Shown one piece after another: positions 1-5,637 of a stretch of DNA of 9,420 nucleotides. Position numbers and translations under genes: made by a program. The stretch covers positions 1 to 9,420 of the forward strand of contig JADINF010000115.1 in NCBI GenBank assembly GCA_017694145.1, read 5' to 3'. A model generated the notes under the pieces. It was not told where the DNA came from, did not search any database, and was given only the letters and a program-made list of their open reading frames with translations. How positions within the stretch are numbered: the stretch's first letter is position 1; each line of letters starts with the position of its first letter. The DNA comes from Candidatus Stercoripulliclostridium pullicola. GTDB lineage: Bacteria; Bacillota; Clostridia; Christensenellales; DTU072.

Positions 1-1
1 G

Positions 2-160
2 CCGAATATTACAGCAAAAATAGCACCTGATGTCCTATTACAAGAGTTCAAAAGTGAAGAATTTTATTTTTTCGATCTCAAAATTTCACTTTTTTGGAAA
101 TACGTGTCCCACACAAAATTAAATTCAATAACACTGAAGCCCTTTCAAATAAAGGGATAA
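2..160 (+). CDS. 3' end of an unrecognised AT-rich gene (partial)
   Basis: The frame starting at base 2 is open from the window edge for 52 codons and stops at TAA 158-160; its start lies outside the window. The visible C-terminus is rich in Lys, Phe, Leu and Ser (for example QEFKSEEFYFFDLK and ending PFQIKG). I recognise no family, motif or membrane segment. The other two forward frames and the reverse frames hit stops sooner. In DNA of about 31% GC a chance open frame of this length is unlikely but not excluded. Codons are strongly A/T-ending, unlike every other gene in the window, which hints at transferred DNA. It converges on the tRNA-Ser and ends just before a hairpin. It could be a spurious open frame. 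Confidence 0.4.
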   Translation, partial: PNITAKIAPDVLLQEFKSEEFYFFDLKISLFWKYVSHTKLNSITLKPFQIKG

Positions 161-162
161 GA

Positions 163-216
163 GAAAAACCTATTGAAATGTCTTACCATAAAGGTTCAGA
201 TTTCAATAGGTTCTTC
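163..216 (-). terminator. hairpin terminator of tRNA-Ser, possibly bidirectional
   Basis: Arms at 163-179 and 200-216 form a 17-bp stem with one mismatch (166/213); the central 13 bp (AACCTATTGAAAT and its complement) are perfect. The loop is 20 nt and contains a minor ACC/GGT pairing. Read on the minus strand, the second arm runs into TTTTTCTCTT, a usable U-rich tract starting a few bases beyond the tRNA CCA end, so it most likely ends the tRNA transcript. On the plus strand it follows the stop codon at 158-160 directly but lacks a T-run. The stem is AT-rich and the loop is long for a classic intrinsic terminator, so an inverted repeat of another kind is possible. Confidence 0.6.
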
Positions 217-219
217 AAA

Positions 220-308
220 TGGCGGAAGCGGAGGGATTCGAACCCCCGTGGGCGTTGACCCAAACGGTTTTCAAGACCGCCTCGTTATGACCACTTCGAT
301 ACGCTTCC
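220..308 (-). tRNA. tRNA-Ser (anticodon UGA)
   Basis: On the minus strand the 89-nt gene begins GGAAGCG at 308 and closes with the complementary CGCTTCC, discriminator G and an encoded CCA at 222-220. The D-arm region carries AAGTGGTCATAACG. The anticodon loop is CTTGAAA on a 5-bp stem, giving anticodon TGA, which reads UCA and other UCN serine codons. A long class II variable arm (TTTGGGTCAACGCCCACGG region) precedes the T-arm GGGGGTTCGAATCCC. The long variable arm is typical of serine tRNAs, and no critical element is missing. A promoter lies upstream at 349-377 and a hairpin lies just downstream. The 3' end abuts AT-rich DNA, so this could be an element integration site. Confidence 0.97.
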
Positions 309-348
309 GTTTCGTTTATTCGGACTGACGGCGTTTTCGCCGGTTATT

Positions 349-377
349 ATTCTATCACAGACCACTACATAAATCAA
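349..377 (-). promoter_or_regulatory. sigma-A promoter of tRNA-Ser
   Basis: On the minus strand, TTGATT (377-372) and TAGAAT (354-349) are separated by 17 bp. TGTGA directly precedes the -10, giving a TRTGn extended -10. The predicted start is near 342-344. A 5-bp GAAAA-type hairpin (CGGCG/CGCCG, 329-342) begins within one to three bases of it and would be removed with the leader by RNase P. The box sequences and spacing are the same as those of the promoter at 7104-7132. Confidence 0.75.
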
Positions 378-433
378 TCGTTAATCCCTATTTGATCTTG
401 CGCAAGGGCTTTTGTTACCGACGCTTAACGAAC

Positions 434-463
434 TTGTTTTTTCGTTGCGGTTTGTGGTAAAAT
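434..463 (+). promoter_or_regulatory. predicted promoter of the glycerate kinase-deoB operon
   Basis: TTGTTT (434-439) and TAAAAT (458-463) lie 18 bp apart, with TGTGG in front of the -10 (TRTGn extended -10). The start would fall near 470, leaving a leader of about 38 nt. That leader contains a small hairpin, GCGGT-CAA-ACCGC (483-495), just before the GAGG ribosome binding site. An alternative pairing of TTGCGG (445-450) with TATATC (469-474) at 18 bp is less convincing. Confidence 0.5.
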
Positions 464-507
464 AATTATATATCGTAATTGTGCGGTCAAACCGCTTGCG
501 AGGTCAG

Positions 508-1635
508 ATGAAAATAGTTGTCGCTCCGGATTCTTTCAAAGGTACTTTAAGCGCTTACGAGGCGGCTTCGCTTATCGCTAAAGCCGCAAAGGAATGTTTC
601 CCAGAAGCGCAGGTGATCTCCGTCCCGCTTGCGGACGGCGGCGAAGGCAGTCTTGCCTGCTTCCGTAGCGCCATCGGCGGAAATTACGTTCCCGTCAAAG
701 TTTGCAACCCCTATCTCGAGCCTATCGAAGCCAAATATCTTCTGAAAGACGATCTCGCCGTCATAGAAATAGCGGAATGCGTGGGGCTTCCGCTCGTCGA
801 GGGCAGAAAACACGTCAGGCTTACTTCCACTTACGGAGTGGGCGAAATTATACGCGACGCTCTGGATAAAGGAGTGAAAGAAATAGTCCTCGCTCTCGGC
901 GGCAGCTCCACCAACGACGGCGGCGCCGGTATGGCTGTCGCTCTCGGCGCGCGCTTCACGGACGAAGAAGGCATGCCCATACTTCCAACCGGCGGCACTC
1001 TCGAAGATATATATGCGGCGGATTTTTCGGAGCTCGACAAAAGAATAGGCGACGTGAAATTCACCGCCATGTGCGACGTGAACGTACCCCTCTGCGGCGA
1101 AGACGGCGCGACTTACGTATTCGCGCCGCAAAAAGGCGCAGCTTACGACGAACTCGAAGCTCTCGATAAAGGTATGCGGCACTACGGCGAAATACTTAAC
1201 GCCGCTTTCGGTATAGACGTTTTCGCGCTCGAGGGAGGCGGCGCGGCGGGAGGACTCGGCGCGGGCGCATTCGCTATTCTGAACGCCGAACCGGAACGCG
1301 GCATAGACCTCGTTCTCAGAGTTATAGATTTCGAAAAAATAATCTCCGACGCCGATATGATAGTCACCGGCGAAGGCAGGCTGGACAAACAAAGTTTCAT
1401 GGGCAAAGCCGCAGACGGTATCAGCCGTATTGCACAGGCGCACGGCGTACCCGTGTACGTGATCGCGGGAGCCGTCGCGGACGACGTCACGGCGTCGCTA
1501 CTTACCTCGCGCGGCATAGTCGCGGCAATGGCGACGAGCGCGGGCGACCGTCCCCTTTTCGAGATTGCGGATTCCGCCCAAAAGGATCTCTACGAAACGG
1601 CTAAAGAGCTGTTCAAGGCGGTAAAAGAATTATGA
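508..1635 (+). CDS. glxK: glycerate 2-kinase (class II GlxK/GarK family)
   Basis: The predicted enzyme phosphorylates D-glycerate with ATP to 2-phosphoglycerate, which enters lower glycolysis; it is cytosolic. The ATG at 508 gives 375 aa, the usual family length, beginning with the signature MKIVVAPDSFKGTLSA. A GTG nine codons upstream (481) is in frame but would add an atypical tail, and GAGG at 500-503 serves the ATG. Visible family motifs are LADGGEGS (41-48), GGSSTNDGGAGM (131-142), GGLGAGAFA (248-256) and MIVTGEGRLDKQS (284-296). It is the first gene of an operon, and its TGA overlaps the ATG of deoB as ATGA, implying translational coupling. The family assignment is very secure; the choice between the names glxK and garK cannot be made from sequence. 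Confidence 0.94.
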   Translation: MKIVVAPDSFKGTLSAYEAASLIAKAAKECFPEAQVISVPLADGGEGSLACFRSAIGGNYVPVKVCNPYLEPIEAKYLLKDDLAVIEIAECVGLPLVEGRKHVRLTSTYGVGEIIRDALDKGVKEIVLALGGSSTNDGGAGMAVALGARFTDEEGMPILPTGGTLEDIYAADFSELDKRIGDVKFTAMCDVNVPLCGEDGATYVFAPQKGAAYDELEALDKGMRHYGEILNAAFGIDVFALEGGGAAGGLGAGAFAILNAEPERGIDLVLRVIDFEKIISDADMIVTGEGRLDKQSFMGKAADGISRIAQAHGVPVYVIAGAVADDVTASLLTSRGIVAAMATSAGDRPLFEIADSAQKDLYETAKELFKAVKEL

Positions 1636-2750
1636 GAGCGTTTCTGATCGTATTAGACAGCTTCGGTATCGGCGCTTCCCGTGACGCCGCGTCTTTCGGC
1701 GACGCAGGCAGCGACACGCTCGGAGCGGTAAGCAATTCAAAGTATTTTTCGGCTCCCAATATGATAAAAATGGGGCTCGGAAATATAGATAACGTGACCT
1801 GCCTTCCGCGCGAGGAATCTCCCGTGGCAAGTTACGCGCGCCTTACTCCGCGCTCACCCAACAAGGACACGACCTCAGGGCACTGGGAGATAGCGGGCGT
1901 AATAGCGGAGCGGTTCCCCACCTATCCCGACGGCTTCCCCGAAGAAATAATCTCCGCATTCCGCTTAGCTACCGGCAGGGACGTACTTTGCAACAAACCC
2001 TATTCAGGAACCGAAGTCATCAACGTATACGGGGACGAACATCTTAAGAGCGGAGCGCTGATCGTATACACTTCGCAGGACTCCGTTTTCCAGATAGCCG
2101 CACACGAATCGATAGTTCCGCCCGACGAGCTCTACCGTTACTGCCTCGCGGCGAGGAAAATTCTTACCGGTAAACATTCCGTCGCGCGAGTCATCGCGCG
2201 CCCTTTCGCCGGTACGAGCGGCGCTTACTACCGCACCGAAAACAGGAAGGATTTTTCACTCCCTCCGCCTGCGCCCACCCTGCTCGACCGAATGTCCGCT
2301 GCGGGCAAAGAAGTTATAGCCGTAGGCAAGATATACGATATTTTCGCTGGTCGCGGGATAACGCGCGCCGTACACGCCGCGAACAACGCAGAGGGGATCG
2401 AAGCCCTTTTCTCGATAACCGAAGAAGATTTCGACGGACTCTGTTTCGTGAACCTCGTGGATTTCGACATGCTCTACGGTCACCGCAACGATATAGACGG
2501 CTATGCGCGCGCGGTAAGCGAATTCGACGCGGCTCTCGGACGACTTCTACGTATACTACGCCCTTCGGACGCGCTGATACTTACGGCGGATCACGGTTGC
2601 GACCCGTCCACACCCTCGACGGACCATTCGCGCGAAGACGTTTTTGCGCTCATGTACGGATCTCCTTTCGGACCACCCGTAAACTGCGGCACCTTACAAG
2701 GATTCAATCACGTAGGCGACGAAGTCGCGCGCATTTTCGGCATACGCTGA
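1632..2750 (+). CDS. deoB: phosphopentomutase
   Basis: It interconverts ribose-1-phosphate (or deoxyribose-1-phosphate) and the 5-phosphate, letting nucleoside-derived sugars enter the pentose phosphate pathway. At 372 aa it is a little shorter than typical DeoB (about 390-400). It belongs to the alkaline phosphatase superfamily. By alignment from memory to Bacillus DeoB, the metal ligands are D9 (VLDSFGIG), D279 and H284 (VDFDMLYGHR), D320-H321 (TADHG) and H332 (STDHSRE). The phosphorylated threonine is T80 in KDTTSGHWEIAG. The mobile cap domain occupies roughly residues 95-220, with ARPFAGTSGAYYRTENR at 189-205. All catalytic residues are present. It is translationally coupled to glycerate kinase (ATGA overlap) and followed by a hairpin at 2752-2776. 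No purine nucleoside phosphorylase or deoC is adjacent. Confidence 0.96.
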   Translation: MRAFLIVLDSFGIGASRDAASFGDAGSDTLGAVSNSKYFSAPNMIKMGLGNIDNVTCLPREESPVASYARLTPRSPNKDTTSGHWEIAGVIAERFPTYPDGFPEEIISAFRLATGRDVLCNKPYSGTEVINVYGDEHLKSGALIVYTSQDSVFQIAAHESIVPPDELYRYCLAARKILTGKHSVARVIARPFAGTSGAYYRTENRKDFSLPPPAPTLLDRMSAAGKEVIAVGKIYDIFAGRGITRAVHAANNAEGIEALFSITEEDFDGLCFVNLVDFDMLYGHRNDIDGYARAVSEFDAALGRLLRILRPSDALILTADHGCDPSTPSTDHSREDVFALMYGSPFGPPVNCGTLQGFNHVGDEVARIFGIR

Positions 2751-2751
2751 A

Positions 2752-2785
2752 ACGCTCCGCATTCGCCGCGGAGCGTAGCCTTTCT
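2752..2785. terminator. hairpin between convergent deoB and DUF3795 gene
   Basis: A perfect 9-bp GC-rich stem, ACGCTCCGC (2752-2760) with GCGGAGCGT (2768-2776), has a 7-nt loop and lies 1 nt past the deoB stop. The T-run on the plus strand is short and slightly displaced (CCTTTCT); on the minus strand only TTT follows. It probably ends the deoB operon and may also block read-through from the convergent gene. Confidence 0.6.
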
Positions 2786-2809
2786 ACCGTAGTAATTAAA
2801 TTCTCTTTT

Positions 2810-3193
2810 TTATCTTTTACCGGTCAAAATAAATTCCACGAGCTTTTCTACGTCGTCGAAGCCGTCGTATCCTCCGAGGTAACCGCCGTGACAGGCAAAA
2901 TGTATGCCGCATTCGTCGTTACGTTTAAGACATTCGACGAGTTTTTCCTTACCGTAACGCTTCGCGAATTCTCTGAACGCCTTATGTTTAACTCTCTCGA
3001 AAACGCCTTCCCTGCAAACTTCGTCGCATTCGTAGCACCCGCTTATCTCTTTGTTTTCTGAGCATTTACGGTTAGAGCACCATACCTGACCCGTGCACCC
3101 CGGCGAATAACACCCGCCGCACTTCTCTTTATCCGGGCATAAGAAACACGGTATACCGCATCGCGCGAGTCCGCATTCGTCTTCCATACGCAC
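2810..3193 (-). CDS. small cysteine-rich protein, DUF3795-type
   Basis: A 127-aa protein with 15 cysteines (7, 12, 16, 19, 25, 28, 33, 39, 44, 53, 56, 60, 88, 95, 101). The N-terminal half has CGIPCFLC (12-19), CGGC (25-28) and CYEC (53-56), and the C-terminal half is helical and charged. The layout resembles DUF3795 proteins, whose function is unknown; the cysteines suggest zinc or an iron-sulphur cluster, which is inference. There is no signal peptide or membrane segment. Start choice: GTG at 3193 is 7 nt after AGGA, while the in-frame ATG at 3187 is 13 nt after it but 8 nt after GGGG, so the start is uncertain by two codons. It lies 137 bp downstream of the asparaginase gene on the same strand, with its own likely promoter at 3267-3295. 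Confidence 0.75.
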   Translation of the reverse strand: MRMEDECGLARCGIPCFLCPDKEKCGGCYSPGCTGQVWCSNRKCSENKEISGCYECDEVCREGVFERVKHKAFREFAKRYGKEKLVECLKRNDECGIHFACHGGYLGGYDGFDDVEKLVEFILTGKR

Positions 3194-3266
3194 AACCCCG
3201 TCCTTTTAAGAAATAAAATGCCTTACACACACGCGGGCAACAAATTCAAGCGGCATTCCTATTACT

Positions 3267-3295
3267 ATTAAATCACATTATGCGAAATTTTGCAA
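3267..3295 (-). promoter_or_regulatory. predicted promoter of the DUF3795-type gene
   Basis: On the minus strand, TTGCAA (3295-3290) and TTTAAT (3272-3267) are 17 bp apart, with TGTGA in front of the -10 (TRTGn). The start would be near 3260, giving a leader of about 67 nt. An AATGCC/GGCATT pair (3252-3257 with 3217-3222) could close a hairpin with a 29-nt loop starting about 4 nt into the transcript. Confidence 0.5.
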
Positions 3296-3330
3296 GGGCG
3301 AAAACGATTTCGCTTTTGACTCGCGCTTTT

Positions 3331-4257
3331 TCAGGTTACCGAGAGCGCAGTATCGTACCATATTTTGACGTATGCGGCGATGGGTGCGTAACCGCAAAGA
3401 GGCACGAAATTCGTGTCGGAGAGTTTTTCCGCGCTTTCGTAAAGCGCACCGTCGCGGGCGACGCCCGTAAGAAAAACGGTGATACCGCGGGCTTTGACCG
3501 CCGTAAGGAATGCTTCGAAGTCCTCTCCTTCCGTACGCAAAGTGCCAGAATGGTAGCACTCGAAAACAATCGCTTTGACTTCGTCGGGAAATTCGGTTGG
3601 ATACGCCATTCCGGGGTAAACCGATATCCGCATTACCGTACCGTCGACAAGACGGACGCCCTTACGGTAAACGCCTTCGGCGGGGAATCCCGCCGCGCCG
3701 TCAAGCTCAACGAAAATATCGGAAAAAGTTTCGTGCGCAGATAGCCTGTCCGCGTCGAATATACCGCAGTCGGGCTCCTTTACATTAGATTTCAGTAATC
3801 CGTAACAGGCTTTCGAATTTATATAGGCGACTTTCACTCCCTTTTGTCCGCTCGCGATAAAATTGACCGCCGCACGCATATTATACAGCGCGTTGGTGTG
3901 CGGATCGTCTACAGGATCGGACGCGGAAACGAGCACGACGGGCGCGCAATCCGCGCCGAAGGCGTATCTCAACGCCGCCGCTGTATACTGCAAAGTATCC
4001 GTGCCGTGCGTCACTATAACGCCGTCGCAATCTTCTTTAAGCGCCGCCGCTGTAAGTTCGACGATTTCCGTAATGCGAGCGCCGCCGTTATTCTCCGACA
4101 GCATAGGCTTCGCCCGCACTATCCGCCATTCCTCTTTACCGTACTTCGCTTCGTATGCGCCGAGCAAAATTTCCGCAGGATCTTTTTCAAGCCTGCGCAC
4201 GCCTTCCGTTTCCGCGGTGCCTATAGTTCCGCCTGTCGTTATCAACGTTATTTTCAT
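3331..4257 (-). CDS. L-asparaginase (asparaginase/glutaminase family)
   Basis: It hydrolyses L-asparagine to aspartate and ammonia. It has 308 aa from ATG 4257, somewhat shorter than the usual 320-350. The first catalytic threonine is T11 in TTGGTIG; the second motif, THGTDT, places T86 and D87; S54-E55 (MLSENN) sits where other asparaginases have a substrate-binding Ser-Gln or Ser-Glu; K156 is the likely counterpart of the catalytic lysine. The stretch after the second beta unit reads VSASDPVDDP rather than the commoner SQRP/AMRP type, so it is a divergent subfamily. No signal peptide is present, so it is cytoplasmic. The TTG codon six residues upstream (4275) is rejected as start because it lies in the promoter. 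No Shine-Dalgarno precedes the ATG. It is divergent from the aminotransferase gene. Specificity for Asn over Gln cannot be told. Confidence 0.9.
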   Translation of the reverse strand: MKITLITTGGTIGTAETEGVRRLEKDPAEILLGAYEAKYGKEEWRIVRAKPMLSENNGGARITEIVELTAAALKEDCDGVIVTHGTDTLQYTAAALRYAFGADCAPVVLVSASDPVDDPHTNALYNMRAAVNFIASGQKGVKVAYINSKACYGLLKSNVKEPDCGIFDADRLSAHETFSDIFVELDGAAGFPAEGVYRKGVRLVDGTVMRISVYPGMAYPTEFPDEVKAIVFECYHSGTLRTEGEDFEAFLTAVKARGITVFLTGVARDGALYESAEKLSDTNFVPLCGYAPIAAYVKIWYDTALSVT

Positions 4258-4263
4258 ATTAAG

Positions 4264-4292
4264 ATTGTAATACAATGCTCACATTTTTTCAA
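4264..4292 (-). promoter_or_regulatory. asparaginase promoter giving a probable leaderless mRNA
   Basis: On the minus strand, TTGAAA (4292-4287) and TACAAT (4269-4264) are separated by 17 bp, close to consensus. Counting seven bases downstream of the last -10 base places +1 at 4257, the A of the asparaginase ATG. The absence of any Shine-Dalgarno before that ATG agrees with leaderless translation. Confidence 0.7.
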
Positions 4293-4316
4293 CTTCTCTT
4301 CATCCAAATCGAATCT

Positions 4317-4342
4317 TTATCGGTATTGCAATTTTCCGATAA
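4317..4342. promoter_or_regulatory. interrupted palindrome, candidate operator
   Basis: Perfect 7-bp arms TTATCGG (4317-4323) and CCGATAA (4336-4342) are separated by 12 bp. The spacer contains an inner palindrome, ATTGCAAT (4325-4332), which includes the aminotransferase -35 box TTGCAA (4326-4331); the two axes differ by one base. The arrangement fits a dimeric regulator repressing the aminotransferase, with possible effect on the divergent asparaginase promoter 25 bp away. The regulator is unknown and no known consensus (for example GlnR/TnrA) was recognised. Confidence 0.4.
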
Positions 4343-4353
4343 TATGTTACAAT
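4326..4353 (+). promoter_or_regulatory. aminotransferase promoter
   Basis: TTGCAA (4326-4331) and TACAAT (4348-4353) are 16 bp apart, with TATGT directly before the -10 (TRTGn extended -10), which offsets the short spacer. The start falls near 4360, leaving a 23-nt leader that carries the strong ribosome binding site AGAGGAG (4366-4372). Confidence 0.65.
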
Positions 4354-4382
4354 AAGTTTATCACCAGAGGAGCGTGTTTATT

Positions 4383-5564
4383 ATGGACTATTCCGGTATT
4401 ATCGGCAAAGCCGCCATGGCTATACCCCCTTCGGGTATCAGAAAGTTTTTCGACATCGCCGCCGAGATGAAAGATTGTATCTCTTTGGGCGTAGGCGAAC
4501 CCGATTTCATCACTCCCGCCGCTTTCAGCCAGGGCGCGATAAGAAGTCTTGACGAAGGCAAAACGCAGTACACTTCCAACAGCGGTCTGAAAGAGTTGCG
4601 GGTAGCCATATCCAAATATCTTGCCGATTTCATCGAAACCGAATACGATCCCGACTCCGAGATACTTATCACGGTAGGAGCCTCCGAAGCCATCGACATC
4701 GCTCTCAGGATGCTCATCGATCCCGGCGACGAGATACTCGTGCCCATGCCGTCATACGTGTCATACGCGCCCTGCGTGTCGCTGTGCGGCGGAACGCCGA
4801 TAGCCATAGACTGCAAGGCGGAAAACATGTTCAAGTTAACGCCCGAAGAACTCGAAGCGGTAATCACTCCCAAAACCAAGGCGCTTATACTTCCCTATCC
4901 GAACAACCCTACCGGCGCGGTAATGGAAAGAGAATATCTCGAAGCGATAGCGCCCGTACTGCGTAAAAACAATATCATAGTGCTTTCCGACGAAATATAC
5001 GGCGAACTCACTTACGGCGAAAAGCACGTTTCCATAGCCGAGATAGAGGGTATGCGCGATCTCACTATTATATTGAGCGGCTTCAGTAAAGCTTTTGCGA
5101 TGACGGGCTGGCGAGTGGGCTACGTTGCGGCGCCCAAAGAGATGCTCTCCGTGATGCGCAAAATACATCAATACGCCATAATGTGCGCGCCGACGGCAAG
5201 CCAGTACGCGGCTCTTGCCGCGCTCGAACACAGTTTCGCGCACAATTTCAAGGAAGTCAACGAAATGCGCCGCCAATACAACGAACGCCGCATATATCTC
5301 GTGGACAGGCTGAACGCCATGGGACTGGACTGCTTCGAACCACGCGGGGCGTTCTACGCATTCCCCTGCGTGGCTTCTACGGGAATGGACGGCGAGCAAT
5401 TCGCGGAGAAACTCCTTTACGGCGAAAAAGTCGCCGTGGTCCCCGGCTCCGCCTTCGGCGCGAGCGGAAAAAATTTCGTGCGTATCTCCTACGCATACGC
5501 TATCCGCAATATCGCCAAAGCTCTCGACAAGATAGAAAAATTCCTTTCGGAGCTGAAAAATTAA
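4383..5564 (+). CDS. class I/II PLP-dependent aminotransferase
   Basis: A cytosolic fold-type I aminotransferase of 393 aa, the normal length. ATG 4383 lies 10 nt after AGAGGAG; an in-frame GTG at 4374 is only 1 nt from it and is rejected. Visible motifs are GVGEPDF (36-42, substrate/PLP region), VGASEAI (98-104, phosphate binding), PNNPTG with N175, SDEIYG with D203 pairing the PLP ring nitrogen, SGFSKAFAMTGWRVGY with Schiff-base lysine K236, and RISYA with R367 for the substrate carboxylate. It is closest to the aspartate / aromatic / N-acetyl-diaminopimelate (PatA-like) aminotransferases; the amino donor cannot be decided from sequence. The divergent asparaginase would supply aspartate, which makes an aspartate-utilising role plausible but unproven. 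All catalytic residues are intact. Confidence 0.94.
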   Translation: MDYSGIIGKAAMAIPPSGIRKFFDIAAEMKDCISLGVGEPDFITPAAFSQGAIRSLDEGKTQYTSNSGLKELRVAISKYLADFIETEYDPDSEILITVGASEAIDIALRMLIDPGDEILVPMPSYVSYAPCVSLCGGTPIAIDCKAENMFKLTPEELEAVITPKTKALILPYPNNPTGAVMEREYLEAIAPVLRKNNIIVLSDEIYGELTYGEKHVSIAEIEGMRDLTIILSGFSKAFAMTGWRVGYVAAPKEMLSVMRKIHQYAIMCAPTASQYAALAALEHSFAHNFKEVNEMRRQYNERRIYLVDRLNAMGLDCFEPRGAFYAFPCVASTGMDGEQFAEKLLYGEKVAVVPGSAFGASGKNFVRISYAYAIRNIAKALDKIEKFLSELKN

Positions 5565-5587
5565 ATAAACCGTTTCGTTTATAAATC

Positions 5588-5613
5588 AAAAGCGTTCCCT
5601 GAGGAACGCTTTT
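5588..5613. terminator. strong bidirectional intrinsic terminator
   Basis: A perfect 11-bp stem, AAAAGCGTTCC (5588-5598) with GGAACGCTTTT (5603-5613), closes a 4-nt loop. The plus strand continues as CTTTTATCTTTA and the minus strand as CTTTTGATTTAT, so U-rich ends exist both ways. It lies between the convergent aminotransferase (stop at 5564) and the O-antigen ligase family gene (stop at 5638) and most likely serves both. Confidence 0.87.
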
Positions 5614-5637
5614 ATCTTTATCGGAAACGCGACAACT

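Noticed and set aside
547..1443. Leftward 298-codon open frame opposite glycerate kinase
   Set aside because: Antisense shadow of a well-conserved gene; no ribosome binding site or recognisable motif.
2597..3061. Rightward 154-codon open frame across the deoB end and the DUF3795-type gene
   Set aside because: It spans a terminator hairpin and overlaps two better-supported genes; its composition looks like out-of-frame translation.
3298..3313. 6-bp hairpin GCGAAA/TTTCGC downstream of asparaginase as a terminator
   Set aside because: Short stem, and on the minus strand it is followed by CCTTGC rather than a U-run. Weak at best, so asparaginase transcripts may read into the DUF3795-type gene.
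4258..4275. TTG start extending asparaginase by six residues
   Set aside because: The TTG lies inside the promoter spacer and -10 region, and the family normally begins at MKITLITTGGTIG.
3844..4470. Rightward 208-codon open frame across the asparaginase 5' region and the divergent promoters
   Set aside because: It crosses the promoter region and the start of the aminotransferase in the wrong frame; no motif.
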